This document shows, piece after piece, positions 1 through 13,389 of a stretch of 64,000 nucleotides of DNA. Under the pieces are notes generated by a model that worked only from the letters and a program-made list of their open reading frames with translations, made no database searches and was not told where the DNA came from. Source of the DNA: Armillaria gallica (lineage: Eukaryota > Basidiomycota > Agaricomycetes > Agaricales > Physalacriaceae); the NCBI GenBank assembly GCA_037576215.1, contig JBANDB010000006.1, positions 1,736,001 to 1,800,000 on the forward strand, written 5' to 3'. Made by a program: the position numbers and the translations under genes. Numbering within the stretch: position 1 is the stretch's first letter; each line of letters opens with the position of its first letter.

Positions 1-2258
1 AGACTGGAACATCAGCTTCCAGCGATTGTAAGAGCTGCTCTGCCTGGATAGGATTGTCTTGGATGAGACTTCGTATGAGGTCCAAAATATCGGTAACAAG
101 AGCTTCGTCAATTCCACCATCCATTTCTAGGCCGGAGTCCTCGAGGGTTAGAGGAAATGGAGAATGTCGATCAGACGGTGGGGGACAGGGAGCTTTTCTA
201 GCACCCAGGTAGGCATTTCGGCGTTTGACATAGTCAGCCAATATATCGAGCATCAGCTTCCAGCCGGAATGTTGGTGACTCCAACAAACCGCAAGCAACT
301 CGCCTCCATCACCACTGAGCACTCGGCCTATCGATCCGGGCGGTAGTACGCTGCCACCAGGTAGGATGATAGGCCTCGAATTGGTGTAAGACAGGCCCAA
401 TGACGATGAGGACCCATATCTCTCTGGGACTCTTTCGTACATGGCATGGGAGCCGATGCAGGCATGCAATGGAATGACCTGAGAGTACGTTGGCAAGTTT
501 TCGAGGAAGAAAAAGACATGACGATCGCATAAGTCTCTGTCTCCTGTAAGCCCCAAAACAGACTGTGTTTCATCTGGTGTACAGAGTGGGTCAGTGTCCA
601 AGAAGCCTGAAGCAGTCATCGCTCTGGCCAAGCGAACCAAAGGCCTGACTTGGATTGGAAATCGAGAGCGGGCTACGTCAAATATAGCACGACGCGCGGG
701 TCCATACTCCCAGTCAAACTGCCAGTACTGGCTGCATATACCAGCAACCGATCTGCTCTCACTTCGGCCAAATAGTGCTATCCACACCTCGACGAAAGAG
801 TCAAAATCCGGAATGTTTTCCACAGAGGTGAGGTCAAGCAAAGCAATGATAAGCCCTGATGATAAATTCAGCCGATTTGCATATGTATACTGTCAAATGA
901 CGCTTACCCTTGAAAACAGACCTGAATGCAATAGCGTTCGTGTCTGTGACTGACGAGTCTGTCTTCATGGCAATGGAGGTGACGAACAAGGGCATTGCAG
1001 TGAGCAAACTTAACATAAGTCGGAATAGACCAGTATTGGGTAATAGGCATGTCTTCAACATCATGATGTGTGTTGGTTCACGGTCCTTGGAATAACGATT
1101 CGTTTGGGGCACCAGGGAGTCTAAAAATGGACGATAAGAGTCAGGGATCTCTTTAACTTCAGCCGCCACTGCCGATATACGAGAGACTACGGATGTCCAC
1201 GCCAGATAGGTGCATGCAAAATGAGCGCCGTCATTGGACATGACAAGATCGTGGATTCGCTTAAGCGATGCAGGGGATGAGGTGTACAAGTCAGTCCGCG
1301 AGGGAGAATCGGATATTTCAACGACGCCGGCATCTGCTAACGTCTCCAATTCGAGAACTTCGACGGTGATGAGGATCCAAAGAGACGTGATGTCTTGTTG
1401 CAGCTGGAGTGCGTCCTCGTCTAGCAATAACGTGGCATTCTGCTGTGCGGTACCAAGATTCGTCGTGTAAGCGGAGGTGAAAATCCTCTCGACTGTTCCG
1501 CCATCACATGCAACTGACCCCCACATCGTCCAAAACAACACCTCCAACATGACAAGTTGCTCCTTCATATTCTGTTTCGCCCATTTTGACGCTGTCCTTG
1601 GGTCTGCTGTCACTTTTTCATCAAGCCTCTCCTTCATTTTACGAGTATACTCCGTTAGAAGCGACTCGACAAACTTCGGGCCGTCAGAAATTATCTTGCT
1701 CAGGAATGTGCGTGAAATCTCGAATGCTGGGTCGGTAGGGTCTTCTTTGGCGCGGAAGAGAGGTATAAGAACGCGGAAAATGGCAATACGTTCCGAAAGA
1801 TAGAACGGAGTGATGGCCTCAACGCATGCTTCCACCAAGAACTCGTCCATGTCCGTGGCAGGTAGTCCTTGGTTGTACATGAACGACCGTAAAAGCACAA
1901 ATGCGCTGACCTCGTCGATTTTGAACGCGTCGCTGATTCCAAGAATGTAATCCTTGTCAGAATCCTCCAAATGGAACACCACGCCATCACTCAAAGTCAC
2001 CGTCCCACTCTGAATCCGTTTCCGTGATGCTTCGGAGGGTTTTCCAAAAGGATCTTTGAGTAGCTTCAGCTGGTCAACTCTTGGTGCCAGATATTCCTTG
2101 ACCTGTTCCGGAGACGTGCCCTCAAGGCGCCCGGACAAGAAATCGTGCAACTGAGAATACGACCTAGAGTGGCAAACTGTGTCAGATGTTAAAAACGCGA
2201 ATTGTAAAAGAGCATACACATCAATGAGGTCGGACCGTTCTAACGTCTTGCCAGACAT
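1..2258 (-). CDS. NUP188: Nucleoporin NUP188, N-terminal part (3' end runs off the window)
   Basis: Large scaffold nucleoporin of the inner ring of the nuclear pore. I start it at the ATG at 2258 (MSGKTLERSD); the open frame extends upstream but without a better start. One long exon runs 2258-908, then a 52-nt intron 907-856 (GTAAGC...ATCAG), then an exon 855 to the window edge that stays open. Recognition rests on several spaced matches to the family: an early helical segment with LLRSFMYNQG, an EQLVMLEVLFWTMWG segment, the GRSESRSVA...ARSRFPIQ segment, and the small domain beginning LPPGSIGRV followed by a Trp-rich stretch. About 730 residues are visible; the family is normally about 1,700-2,000, so more than half is missing on the left. 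It is alpha-solenoid-like, with no signal peptide or membrane segment. Confidence 0.82.
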
Positions 2259-2548
2259 CGTGCAGCTCTGGCCGCGTCGAGTCCGTGAAGATGGTGGCCA
2301 AAGTTGAAGAAGTCGCACGTGGCCAGCCTATTTGAAATTCGAATCGGGTCGCCGGAATTCTCACCAGAATTACACAGAGTATAAAATCTTCGACCTTACA
2401 ATGGCTTTATCTGAGTTGACCAACTGTCTTGGAATGAAGACCATCCTGATATATCAACGTTGCGGTATAAATGCTTCATCTGTCGTATCACAAGTACATC
2501 TACTTCTTAATCTCGTACATCGTTATTGTCAAATTCGTGGGTCTTCTC

Positions 2549-3567
<1,019 letters not shown>

Positions 3568-3752
3568 GATGTTGATGGAAGTGAAGAGGGAGAATCGGAA
3601 TAAGCGGAATGGGCTTTCGAGTATCGATCGTGTCTAAATCGGGTAACCACCCTAAGCAAGGGACTCGTCTAGGTGTGAGTATTAATACAAATGTGCAGGC
3701 ACGTTGGCAACAGCATCGCAGACTATTGCACTTGAGCCCACTCTGGGCCGCT

Positions 3753-6700
3753 CTACTCGTCCCCAAACATAATCTTCAGATTCTCCATGCTCTCTTTCTC
3801 TGCGCCTGTACCGCTTCCTCTAAACGCCTCCTTCACGATGGCAGTTTTTCGTTTCTGGATTTGTAGAATCCTGCCTTCGATCGTATTAGATATGATAAAG
3901 TGCTTGACATACACGGTTTTCTGTTGTCCTAAACGATGGACGCGATCGATGGCTGGACCCAGAGCGTGAAGTGTTAAGAATGAGGTACAGGGTTGATGCA
4001 TACCTTGGTTCTCGGTGGCTGCGTTCCACCAGCAGTCCATCTAAATGCGAGACGATCAAATAGTCCATGTAAGCAGTAAGTTTGATCATAAAATAGGGTA
4101 CGTGCCATGAAAACATGGTTAGCGTTCGTTAGCTGGGACATAGACATGAGTTTTATGTGATAAAAATATGTTTGCAAGTTACATTCAAACCGACACCTCC
4201 TGCTTTAAGGCTCACGATAAGCACCTTTGGTGTTCTTGATGTTGACTTGAAGTCATTTAGAGCCGCAGTTCTCTTCTTCACATCCATAGAACCATCGAAA
4301 CGATAAAAGTCAAACCGGTCACGTTTGAGTGCTTTTTCAATCAGATCAAGGAACGAGGTGAATTGGGAGAAAACAACAGCACGAAAGCAAGGATCTTGGT
4401 CACGGAGTCGTACTGTACTGTTCAATCAATCCTCGTCATAGCAGATAAGAGAAACAGACCAACATAGGTTCTGCAGCAAGGCGTCGAGCTTGGTAGAAGA
4501 CTGGAAGTTGTTTTTTCGGAGTACGACTTGGGTCCCATGTTTGACCACAGTTCCAGAGACTGCTGGATGTTGCTCTTTTACTACTTCCATGAGTTCGTTT
4601 ATCTATATAAATCAAGCGAGTAAGTCAGAGCGGTAAATGAAGCCCATGCTCTACCTTGATCGGACGACGAGAACAGGTCGGACAGCCAGGTTCTTGTCCC
4701 TTCTCTTCACACGTTGCTATAAACATGTTTATGCAGTCTTTGCAACTTTGTGGAATTACTTCAATAACGTGGATTGATATGACAAGATTGATCGCTTACC
4801 ACTGGTGCATGCATTCTGGAATAAGCATAGGCTTATCCATGACATCCATACAGATGGGACATTCTGACGCGTCTCCGCCCAAATTGGCAAGGGCATTTTG
4901 AGCAAAGATGTTGCTTCCTGAACTACTTCCCTCCTCCTGGAATGCGCCGAGGATGTCTTTAACCTCTATGAAGCCATCGCCGGACGGAGACAATGCGCGG
5001 TCTTCCTCGGGTGAAAGGACAAGACTTGGATGAAGCACCGCACGGCGCAACCTTGCACCCAAGCAGGTTAGGTTTCTCTTAAACGATTGAGTTAAACGGC
5101 AAACCTCATCAGCATCGCCAAGATGTGCGTATAGTTTTTTCCAATCAAGCCCTTAGCGCTGAGCTGATCGAAGTTCCTCTTTATCGAATTATAGATCGAA
5201 TCATACAGCTTCCTTTCGGCCATCGAAAATTCCAGGTTCTCGACAACCACCTAAGAACGAGTTCATGTTATCTTCTATCTGTGTGAGACGTACGTTACTT
5301 ACCTCCTTGGAGGGTAGATCCACGATTTTCTTACCATTTGCATCGCACATATTCTTCTCACGCCGCAATAATACTGACTCCAGGATCACCTGAACAACCT
5401 CAATGGCTTTGGGGTCACAGGCGAGGAAGGGAACCGTTATAAATCTATAAACCTTAAGAGACTACACTACGCATAAATCAGAAAACCCACGATCGGAAGA
5501 AGGAGAAATCGGACCATGGCTTGAAGTCCAAAAATCGTCTAAAGAAAATCAGGTTAGCTACACTGGATAATGAACAGAGTCTCACAGAAGGGAAAAGAGA
5601 TCCTCTAATTTGTTCACTATAGGTGTGCCTGTCGCGGGTTATTAACCTAGAGGAGGTCGTCTATTATAAGAACGTACCGGTGACGGCCCACCTTCTTCTC
5701 GCGCGCAGAGCGTACACTGCCTTGGCGGTTTTGCTGGTCCGTGATTTACAGGCGTGCGCTTCATCTAACACCACCCGTAGCCACTCGGCTACAAACAGCA
5801 CTATGAACAAGACAGTTCGACATTGAGGAGGAAGCACCTCTCACTTTCAAAAATAGGAGAATTCCAACTATTGGACTTCTCAGACTTGGCATGCTCGGAC
5901 ACCAGCACACCATAGGAAGTAACGATGACCTTGATCGATGTATCTCCAGTGTCATCTTCCATGGCTGCATCCAAATCGAGGCGATTTTGGCCATGCCAAA
6001 CCTGAACTTTGACTGTACCTGGTTTACTTGACCTCTCCATCTCATCAGCCCATTGCCCAAGTAGAGATGTCGGGGCAACGATTAGTGTTGCACTAGGAGG
6101 TTTAGAGGGTTTTCTGCGAGCAGCGGGCTTGAACGCAGCGTCAAGCCTGAGTTGCTTGCTTTTTGTGGAGGCTGTAGCAACTTCGGATACGTCTTCTTCA
6201 GACGCTAAGTGGGTATGGATGAGAGACGACAGCATGATCCTATCAGGAACAGTCGGTCAAGGGCCCCAGATCAGAACATAGTGCATACTTACGTTTTTCC
6301 CATGCCCACTAATCGGAAATGTTAGACCGGTAAATATTTTACACACAATTGCACTTACTTTCTGGCCGACAGAAAGAATCATTGAAAGAATCATGAGAGA
6401 CATAAATAATAGGTGCATTCAAAACGCGTACCGTCCCTACCAAAAGTCAATGGCCGCTCATATTGGTATAGAATTGTAGACGTACGCAAGGATCCCACCC
6501 CGGCAATTTCTCTCTGCCTTGGGAAAAGTCAAACTCAGTTCACCCGAGTACGGATTGAAATAGAACGGCTTCTCATCTGCCGTCAAATCTATTATTTCAG
6601 AGTCTGTTTTGATCGGGAATGCATACCTAGAGAGCATGAGAATGAACTAGGAAGAAAATAAATTGTAGCTTACTGGCACCAGAGTGGGTGCATTGAAGTC

Positions 6701-8314
6701 GCCTCTCGAGCATCGCTTTTACCCGACTCTAGAGATTGCATCCAACTACAAAGGTCAGGAATAGGAATGCCACATATCGGTATGCGACTTACAATAGCGC
6801 TTGCTTTTGATAACCTCGTAACGATAAATTGAACGTGTCAGCGGGCTCCATTTCTCCCATTGTACGGTCGCCTTGCTGGGCTCTGAAATGGCTATGACTT
6901 TGGCTAAACGAGAGCAGTGCAGGAAAACACACTTTTCATATATCATGTCGAGATCATTCTTAGAGAGAGTCTCCTCCTCTTCGACCTCGATCTCTTCACC
7001 ATCACCGACGATTTCCTTAGCCTTGACCTTTTGTTTACCAAGCTGCATAGGTGCATTCTGGTGAAGCTCTTCTTCCTGTTTCCCGCCTCTCTGTATCGCC
7101 TCAGCTTGGGGCTTTAGACCAAGAACGTCAAACATTTTAAGAATAGCACTCTTTCTTTCGCGAAGGTCCAGTTCCCCTTGCGTCTCGGAACCTTCGCTGA
7201 AATGTAATTTAGACCGATCTTCGCTTGTAGCGCGACCAACAGGAACGAATGCCGCCGGGAGCATATAAACATCAATGGTGACGATGAGACTCGCTCCTGT
7301 TGATAGTCTCTCAGGACAGTCAGTCATCTTTCCGCGGAGTTCGACGATGTCTGGAAATACATGAAGATGACCTCGAATATTATACAGTGTAAACGTACCG
7401 AGATCAAGAAGTTTAGCAACCCAAGAGGAAACGTCTTGAGGAAGACGCCCGAACTCTACAAAGATCAGAACGGAGAGCAAAGAAGGGAGGCGAAAGGGAC
7501 ATACCGAACCCGCGACTGTTAAGCAAACGAACAATGCTGTCTGCTTTCCTTTTAGATAGCTGCACAGGTTGAGGCTTGAACATTGTCGCGATGGACAGTT
7601 GTTTCTTGCCATTCCCTTTCGTGGTCGGCTTCCCCTTTTTCTCGCTGGAGCTGGGCTGCGACCCATCCTTCTGATCGCGTTCTATGCGCACAATATCATT
7701 GCGCTTTATGTATTTCCCAGAGACATTACTCCAGGCGTTTGGAACCACGAATTCGCCGATGTAAGTGGCTGTAAACAGATTGACATCCAGTTCGACGGTG
7801 GGCAAACCGGGAGGATGAGAAAGTTTTTGCTTCTTTACTGGCGGCTTTTCCGAAGACCTCTTTTCTTTCTTCTTCTCAGTGATGGGTGGAGGTGAAACAG
7901 AGACCGATCTGAGAAAGAACTGGCGCTCGACGCTCGAGGAACGTCTGCAACAGAGCTAACCTCAATATCGCTGTCGTACAGTTCCTCTGTCATAGGCCGT
8001 TTGCCCTTTGACGAGGAAGAGGGAGCAGCAGGATACAAGGGCTCGTCGTCTTCACTATCCTCCAAAAACAGAGGCTCCGAACGCGACCTTTGCGTCACAT
8101 CGTGAGTCTCTTCATCCAGCTCCATAGATACTTTTCTTGCATTGGCGTCATCGCCAGAATCCTCGTTAACCAGAAAAAGTGGCGCCGAATTTCGTCTCTG
8201 GGATATGTGTGCGACCTCTTCGACATTCATGGGAGCACCCCCAGCAGCGGACTCATCGTCGGAGCCGGTAAAAAAAAGGTCCTCTGTGTTTCCTTCAGCA
8301 CCGTTTGATCCCAT
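3753..8314 (-). CDS. RAD5: DNA-damage-tolerance helicase / ubiquitin ligase RAD5 (HLTF family)
   Basis: Nuclear SNF2-family ATPase with an embedded RING, which in this family extends Lys63-linked ubiquitin on PCNA and remodels stalled forks. From the ATG at 8314: an acidic Ser/Asp-rich N terminus; a HIRAN-like region (NLFTATYIGEFVVPNAW) near 7700-7800; the RGGILA-DEMGMGKT Walker A region at 6490-6240; LIVAPTSLLGQW at about 6070; the DEAH box in VVLDEAHACKSR and WAVTGTP near 5700-5780; a C3HC4 RING starting SECPICMDVM at about 4870; and the helicase C domain (VVFSQFTSF, GGVGLNV, DRVHRLGQ) down to the stop at 3753. Many short introns interrupt it. One N-terminal intron near 7911-7990 has two frame-compatible solutions. 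Walker A is built from micro-exons (separate entry). It shares a short promoter with CCT7. Confidence 0.93.
6293..6436 (-). other. RAD5: Micro-exon run of RAD5 encoding the Walker A motif (5, 3 and 16 nt)
   Basis: The upstream exon ends at 6486 in GGILA (last codon split after GC). Joining GGACG (6436-6432), AAA (6361-6359) and TGGGCATGGGAAAAAC (6308-6293) to the next exon starting at 6239 reads ADEMGMGKTIML, the conserved SNF2 motif I. The four introns are 6485-6437 (49 nt), 6431-6362 (70 nt), 6358-6309 (50 nt) and 6292-6240 (53 nt), all GT...AG. Skipping AAA keeps the frame and would give ADVGMGKT instead. This is deduced from frame and family motif; no transcript was seen. Confidence 0.7.
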
Positions 8315-8455
8315 TGCACCTGCCTGGAACTGTCAAGAAGAGAACCCAGAAGAAAGCGAGCGGGGCGCGTCACGAGAACGCGTTCAGGAAACTTCGGCTG
8401 AATCAGACAAGCACCTGCAAACAACTTTTCCTTCTCTCCTCTCTACTCTTCAAAA
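8315..8455. promoter_or_regulatory. Bidirectional promoter RAD5 / CCT7
   Basis: These 141 bp separate the two divergent start codons, so both 5' leaders and core promoters must lie here. An ACGCGT hexamer inside AACGCGTT sits at 8377-8382, 63 bp upstream of the RAD5 ATG. The CCT7 side is pyrimidine-rich (about 8427-8450), as is usual just upstream of fungal starts. No TATA box is clear. Confidence 0.6.
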
Positions 8456-10396
8456 ATGCAGCGTGGTCTCCCCATGGTTCGTCTGAAAATTAACGCATGG
8501 TTTTTTCTCTAAATTCCCATTCAGCAACCTACTGTCGTCCTTCTTCGTGAGGGTACAGACACTTCGCAAGGAAATCCTCAGCTGCTCTCCAACATTTCTG
8601 CATGCCTGGCTGTCGCGGAAACATTGTCCAGTACTCTCGGTCCTCGGGGAATGGATAAACTCATCGTTTCAGAGCGCGGTGAGGCACAGATAACGAACGA
8701 TGGCGCAACCATCCTCAAACTACTGGAAATTGTACATCCCGCCGCTCGAACTCTGGTCGACATTGCTCGCGCCCAGGATGCTGAAGTGGGAGACGGAACG
8801 ACAAGTGTGGTGCTACTTGCAGCACAGCTGTTGAAAGAAGTCAGAGGTTACATCGAAGAAGGCGTCAGTCCGCATATAATCATGAAAGGCTTCAGGAAGG
8901 CTTCCCAGATCGTACGTTTCTAGTACTATGGTTGGGAGCATTTAACGTATGTCTCATACAGGCCATAGAACGAATCAAATCGATACAAATCACAGTGGAT
9001 AAATCCGATCCAGAGTATGCAAACGCCGAACTATGATCGTACAACTGACTAAAATATTTTCTTGCAGGCGATTCCGGTCTCTGCTTCTAAAATGTGCATC
9101 AACGTCCATGTCTTCAAAACTAATCCACTCCGAAAAGCCCTTCTTCTCCAACATGGTTGTAGACGCTGTTCAATGCCTCGATCAAGACGAGTTGGACGAG
9201 TCTCTTGTTGGGGTAAAAAAGATCGCTGGTGGTGGGATGCAGGATTCTCTTCTCATCAAAGGAGTTTCATTCAAGAAAACATTCACGTACGCTGGTGCGG
9301 AGCAACAACCCAAATCTTTCCGCGATCCCCTTATTTTATGTCTTAACGTCGAGTTGGAACTCAAGGCCGAGAAGGATAACGCCGAAGTGCGGGTTGAGGC
9401 TGTTTCTGACTACCAGGCCATCGTAGACGCTGAGTGGGAGATTATCTATCGGAAGTTGGAGGCCATCGAGAACACAGGCGCCAAGGTTGTTCTTAGCAAA
9501 CTTCCAATTGGTGATCTGGCGACCCAGTACTTTGCAGATCGAGATATATTCTGCGCTGGACGTGTTGCAGCGGGCGATCTTCGCCGGGTAGTGCAGGCGG
9601 TGGGCGGTTCCATCCAGTCAACCTGTTCCGACATTACACGGGAGCACCTTGGCACATGCGGGCGTTTTGACGAGAGGCAGATAGGCGGTGAAAGGTTCAA
9701 CGTATTTGAAGACTGCCCCAAGGCAAAGACTTGTACTCTGCTTCTTCGTGGTGGCGCCGAGCAGTTCATTGAGGAAGTGGAGAGAAGTCTACATGATGCA
9801 ATTATGGTAGTGAAGCGTGCTATTCGAAACGGGGATGTTGTAGCGGGAGGCGGAGCAATCGAGGTATTGTGTCGTTCACCTGGTATTGAAGATTGCTGAC
9901 GAGACGTTGGCAGATGGACTTATCTGCTCATATCCGGAAGCACGCGCTCTCCATCCCCGGAAAGCAGCAGCTGATAATGACTGCATTCGCAAAGGCATTA
10001 GAGATTATCCCCCGCCAAATTTGTGACAATGCAGGTCTCGATTCCACCGATGTTCTCAACAAATTGCGGATGAAACATGCGAACGGTGACAAATGGGTCG
10101 GTGTTGACGTCGATGGAGTCACTGGTGTCCGGGACAACATGGATGCATTTGTGTGGGAACCGAGTCTTGTCAAGCTTAACGCAATTAGCAGTGCTACCGA
10201 GGCAGCCTGTTTGATATTGAGTGTCGATGAGACCGTAAGGAATCCACAGAGCGAACAGGTATGCGTCCACGTGTTCTAGATTTACATTTACATTATTGAC
10301 CATGGAATTTAGCAAAACACGGGCCCGAAAGCGCCGCCGGGGACTGCACAAAGAGCGCTGAGGGGAAGGGGAAGGGGTATGGGGCCTCGTCGGTAA
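8456..10396 (+). CDS. CCT7: T-complex protein 1 subunit eta (CCT7 chaperonin)
   Basis: Subunit of the cytosolic TRiC/CCT chaperonin that folds actin, tubulin and many WD40 proteins using ATP. Six exons fit: 8456-8476, 8525-8911, 8962-9014, 9068-9863, 9914-10258 and 10313-10396, giving 561 residues, close to yeast Cct7 (about 550). The first exon encodes only MQRGLPM. Seen in order: [10 protein letters not shown] and [11 protein letters not shown], the ATP-binding [10 protein letters not shown] and [24 protein letters not shown], the eta-type substrate segment [17 protein letters not shown], and [11 protein letters not shown] in the C-terminal equatorial domain. The tail ends in Arg-Gly repeats (RGRGRGMG), typical of eta subunits. 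The last exon has a reading frame only when the 54-nt intron before it is removed. Confidence 0.96.
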
Positions 10397-10765
10397 TGTG
10401 TAGTTCCAGGTGATGCCGTCTGCTCATCTTTGTTCCTGTAAATCGATGAAATACATTTTGTAGAAATATTATCCTGACCTGGATGTAGGAGGATGTAGGC
10501 CCTAGGCGATCTTCGTGAAGGCTTCGTCGTAGCCGAGCCCAAGAATCAATGTCCCTGGTGATGGTACTTTTGCCTAAAGTAGTAACTCCACATCCAAATA
10601 TGGAAATCGACATCACTTGCTGGTACAATCGCGCAATTCTCGATATCAAGATCGCAATACCGGGCATGTAACTGCCCTGTATTTCGCCATTCTATGTTTA
10701 TATAGACCCAAATTGTGCTTTTCACAGGAACGTCATCAATTCATCTACCTCCTACCAGTCAAGTC
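10397..10765. other. Spacer between CCT7 and the MFS transporter
   Basis: No gene or RNA is recognisable here. It must hold the CCT7 3' end and the promoter of the transporter. Confidence 0.5.
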
Positions 10766-13178
10766 ATGTCTACGACCCTGCCCAAAGACGCGTCTTACCC
10801 TTCCGATCATGACAAATTTGCGGACGACAAAGATAATGACGCATCGCTATCGGAGAAATCTATCAGTCAAGAGAAGACGCCTTCTCTAGGTGCTCCCATA
10901 GACAATACTCCCACTGGTATATGGAAATGGCTGGGGCGTCGCCGGGTCGCTCGTGACTTGGACGCAATTGCTACTCAGCCTTCGGTATTCGATGACCCTG
11001 CCACCCTTGAGGCTTATCGCCCCCCGCCTCAATACGAAAATACTCACCGTTTTGACCCAAAGGCACGGTGGACTTGGCGGGAAGAAAAGGTTAATCCTCT
11101 ACTCTTTATGCACCACTTCCGTCGGCTCATTCAATCAGAGTGTTGTGCGAAAAATCGATCTTCGTATCATGATATGGGCTGCGACCATGTTCTTTGCTTT
11201 GGATTTGGATCGATCGAATATTTCCCAAGCCAACACGGACAACTTTTTAGAAGACCTCAACTTGACGACCAACGACTACAACTTAGGAAATACGCTGTTT
11301 CGCCTCTCTTTCCTTATCGCTGGTACGTGTTCTGAAACATCTTCACACCCAGGATTGAAGATTTCCATAGAACTCCCATCCCAACTCATCTCCAAACGGA
11401 TAGGACCAGATGTATGGGTTCCGTCCCAGGTACGAGACGTCACTAGTGAAGTATAATGTTTGCCTCACATGACTGTAGATGGTTCTATGGAGCACTGTCG
11501 CATTCAGTCAATTCTGGTTATCAGGACGAGCATCCTTCCTTACCACGCGGTTAGTTTCCCCATTTAAAATTATTCAAGTTCGCGTACCTCATTCACATGT
11601 GATATATATTTAGATTCCTTCTTGGTTTTCTGCAGGGCGGTTTTATTCCTGATATCGTCCTGTACCTCTCATATTTCTATACGAAAACCGAATGTATGTC
11701 GAATCATTCTTTATCCACGACGCTTCGAGACCTATGACCGTTTCAGTGCCAATCAGACTTGCCTTTTTTTGGGTGTCCAACTACTTGTCGGACATCATCA
11801 GTGCTTTTTTGGCTACCGGTATTCTTCAACTGCGTGGAGTCGGAAACAAAGCCGGATGGCGCTATCTGTTCCTTATCGAGGGATTAATCACCTTGGCTTG
11901 CGGACTACTCTCGTTCCTGTTCATGCCACCTGGCCCGACACAAACTAAGGCGTGGTTCCGCCCAAAAGGGTGGTTTACAGATCGGTACGTGCCGCTATGT
12001 CTTCTAATCGAACTAATCACCTTATACCTTCTCAGCGAGGAAGTCATCATGGTGAACCGGTAAGAACTCTTCATATATTCAGGTCGCAGCTTCTCAGGTG
12101 AATTCTAACGAGAGGAATGCAGGGTTCTCCGGGATGATCCATCTAAATCAGACATGCACAACCGAGAAGGTCTCAGCATCAAGAACATTTTCAGCGCCCT
12201 ACAAGACTGGAGAATGTGGCCTCTATATTCGCTAGGACTTACGCACATGAGTACGTTCTTGCCTTAGTCATTCCTAGCTATTCTAACCCAGTGCTACAGT
12301 GCCTGTTGGACCTCCCCAGACATACCTGACTTTGTCTTTGCGTAACCTTGGCTTCGATACCACCGAGTCCAACCTTCTTTCTATTCCATCGACCGTTATT
12401 GGGATTATCATGCTGTTATTCACGTCCTTTTTGAGTGAATCCATCAACAGTCGCGTCATTGCTACCGTCGTGTTGCAAATATGGGCATTACCGCTTCTCA
12501 TTGCTTTGTACACGTTCAATAGCAAAACGTCAGAATGGGTGTACTTTGCCGTCGTCACTCTGATCACCGGATTTCCTTATGTCCACCCAATTCGTGAGTT
12601 TGACCAGCGATTACAGCATGATTAATTCTAACGTCCGGCGTAGAGGTTGCTTGGGCCTCGAGGAACTCGAACAGTGTGCGAGCAAGGTTGATGATAAAGT
12701 TACATTTCTTTCAGACCAACAGCTCATGGTGTCATACTTTCAGGACTGTATCGGCCAGTGTCTATAATATGTTCGTCCAGGCGGGCGCCATTACATATGT
12801 AAGTTGTGAGCATTGATGAAGCGACCTACCTCACACTTTCCAGGCCAACATTTACCGTAAAGACGACAAACCTCTTTGTAAGAACAACTGTCAATTCGCA
12901 TACTGCACGGCGCTCATGTAATTTCCAGACAAACGCGGCAATCGTGCCTTGATAGGCATATGTTGCATGAACATCGTCCTATACATCTTGACGTACTTTT
13001 TCTATCGCTATATCAACGCGCGCCGGGACAAGATATGGAACTCATGGACCAAAGAGGTAAACTTTTGTCCGGCATTAGAATGTACAAGTCTGAAAAGATA
13101 TACTAGGAGCAAGAAAACTACATCGACACAACAACAGATCAAGGAAACGCACGATTAGACTTCAGATTTGCGTACTGA
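10766..13178 (+). CDS. MFS transporter, allantoate permease / anion:cation symporter family (Dal5-like)
   Basis: Plasma-membrane transporter of the fungal Dal5/Tna1-type family, which takes up small organic anions such as allantoate, nicotinate or pantothenate. I start at the ATG at 10766 ([10 protein letters not shown]). An N-terminal charged tail of about 110 residues leads to the first helix ([21 protein letters not shown]), followed by the NTDNFLEDL loop, [37 protein letters not shown], and the central [13 protein letters not shown], the hallmark of this family. After a cytoplasmic loop ([14 protein letters not shown]) the second half resumes at [14 protein letters not shown]. The C terminus ends [16 protein letters not shown], also a family signature. 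At least nine introns of about 50 nt interrupt it. The substrate cannot be told from sequence. Confidence 0.88.
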
Positions 13179-13389
13179 CTGGCAGTTGGAAAACGTACTC
13201 AAAAATATCAACTCATGACTTAGAACTACTCCTCTGATTTCTGTGGCCCTCTGCCAGGCATCTTACACTGCACTTACCCAGGCGTGTAAACAATGAAGCT
13301 GCATAAAGGTCATTTCAAGGTAGAGAAATTATCATCGTCGGTCCCTTGATTTAGATATGACTGTAGGAATAATTTATTGTTATACATGA

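Noticed and set aside
2164..2219. Possible 56-nt intron near the NUP188 start (GTGTAT...CTCTAG)
   Set aside because: Removing it shifts the frame into an early stop, while the unspliced frame is open and protein-like.
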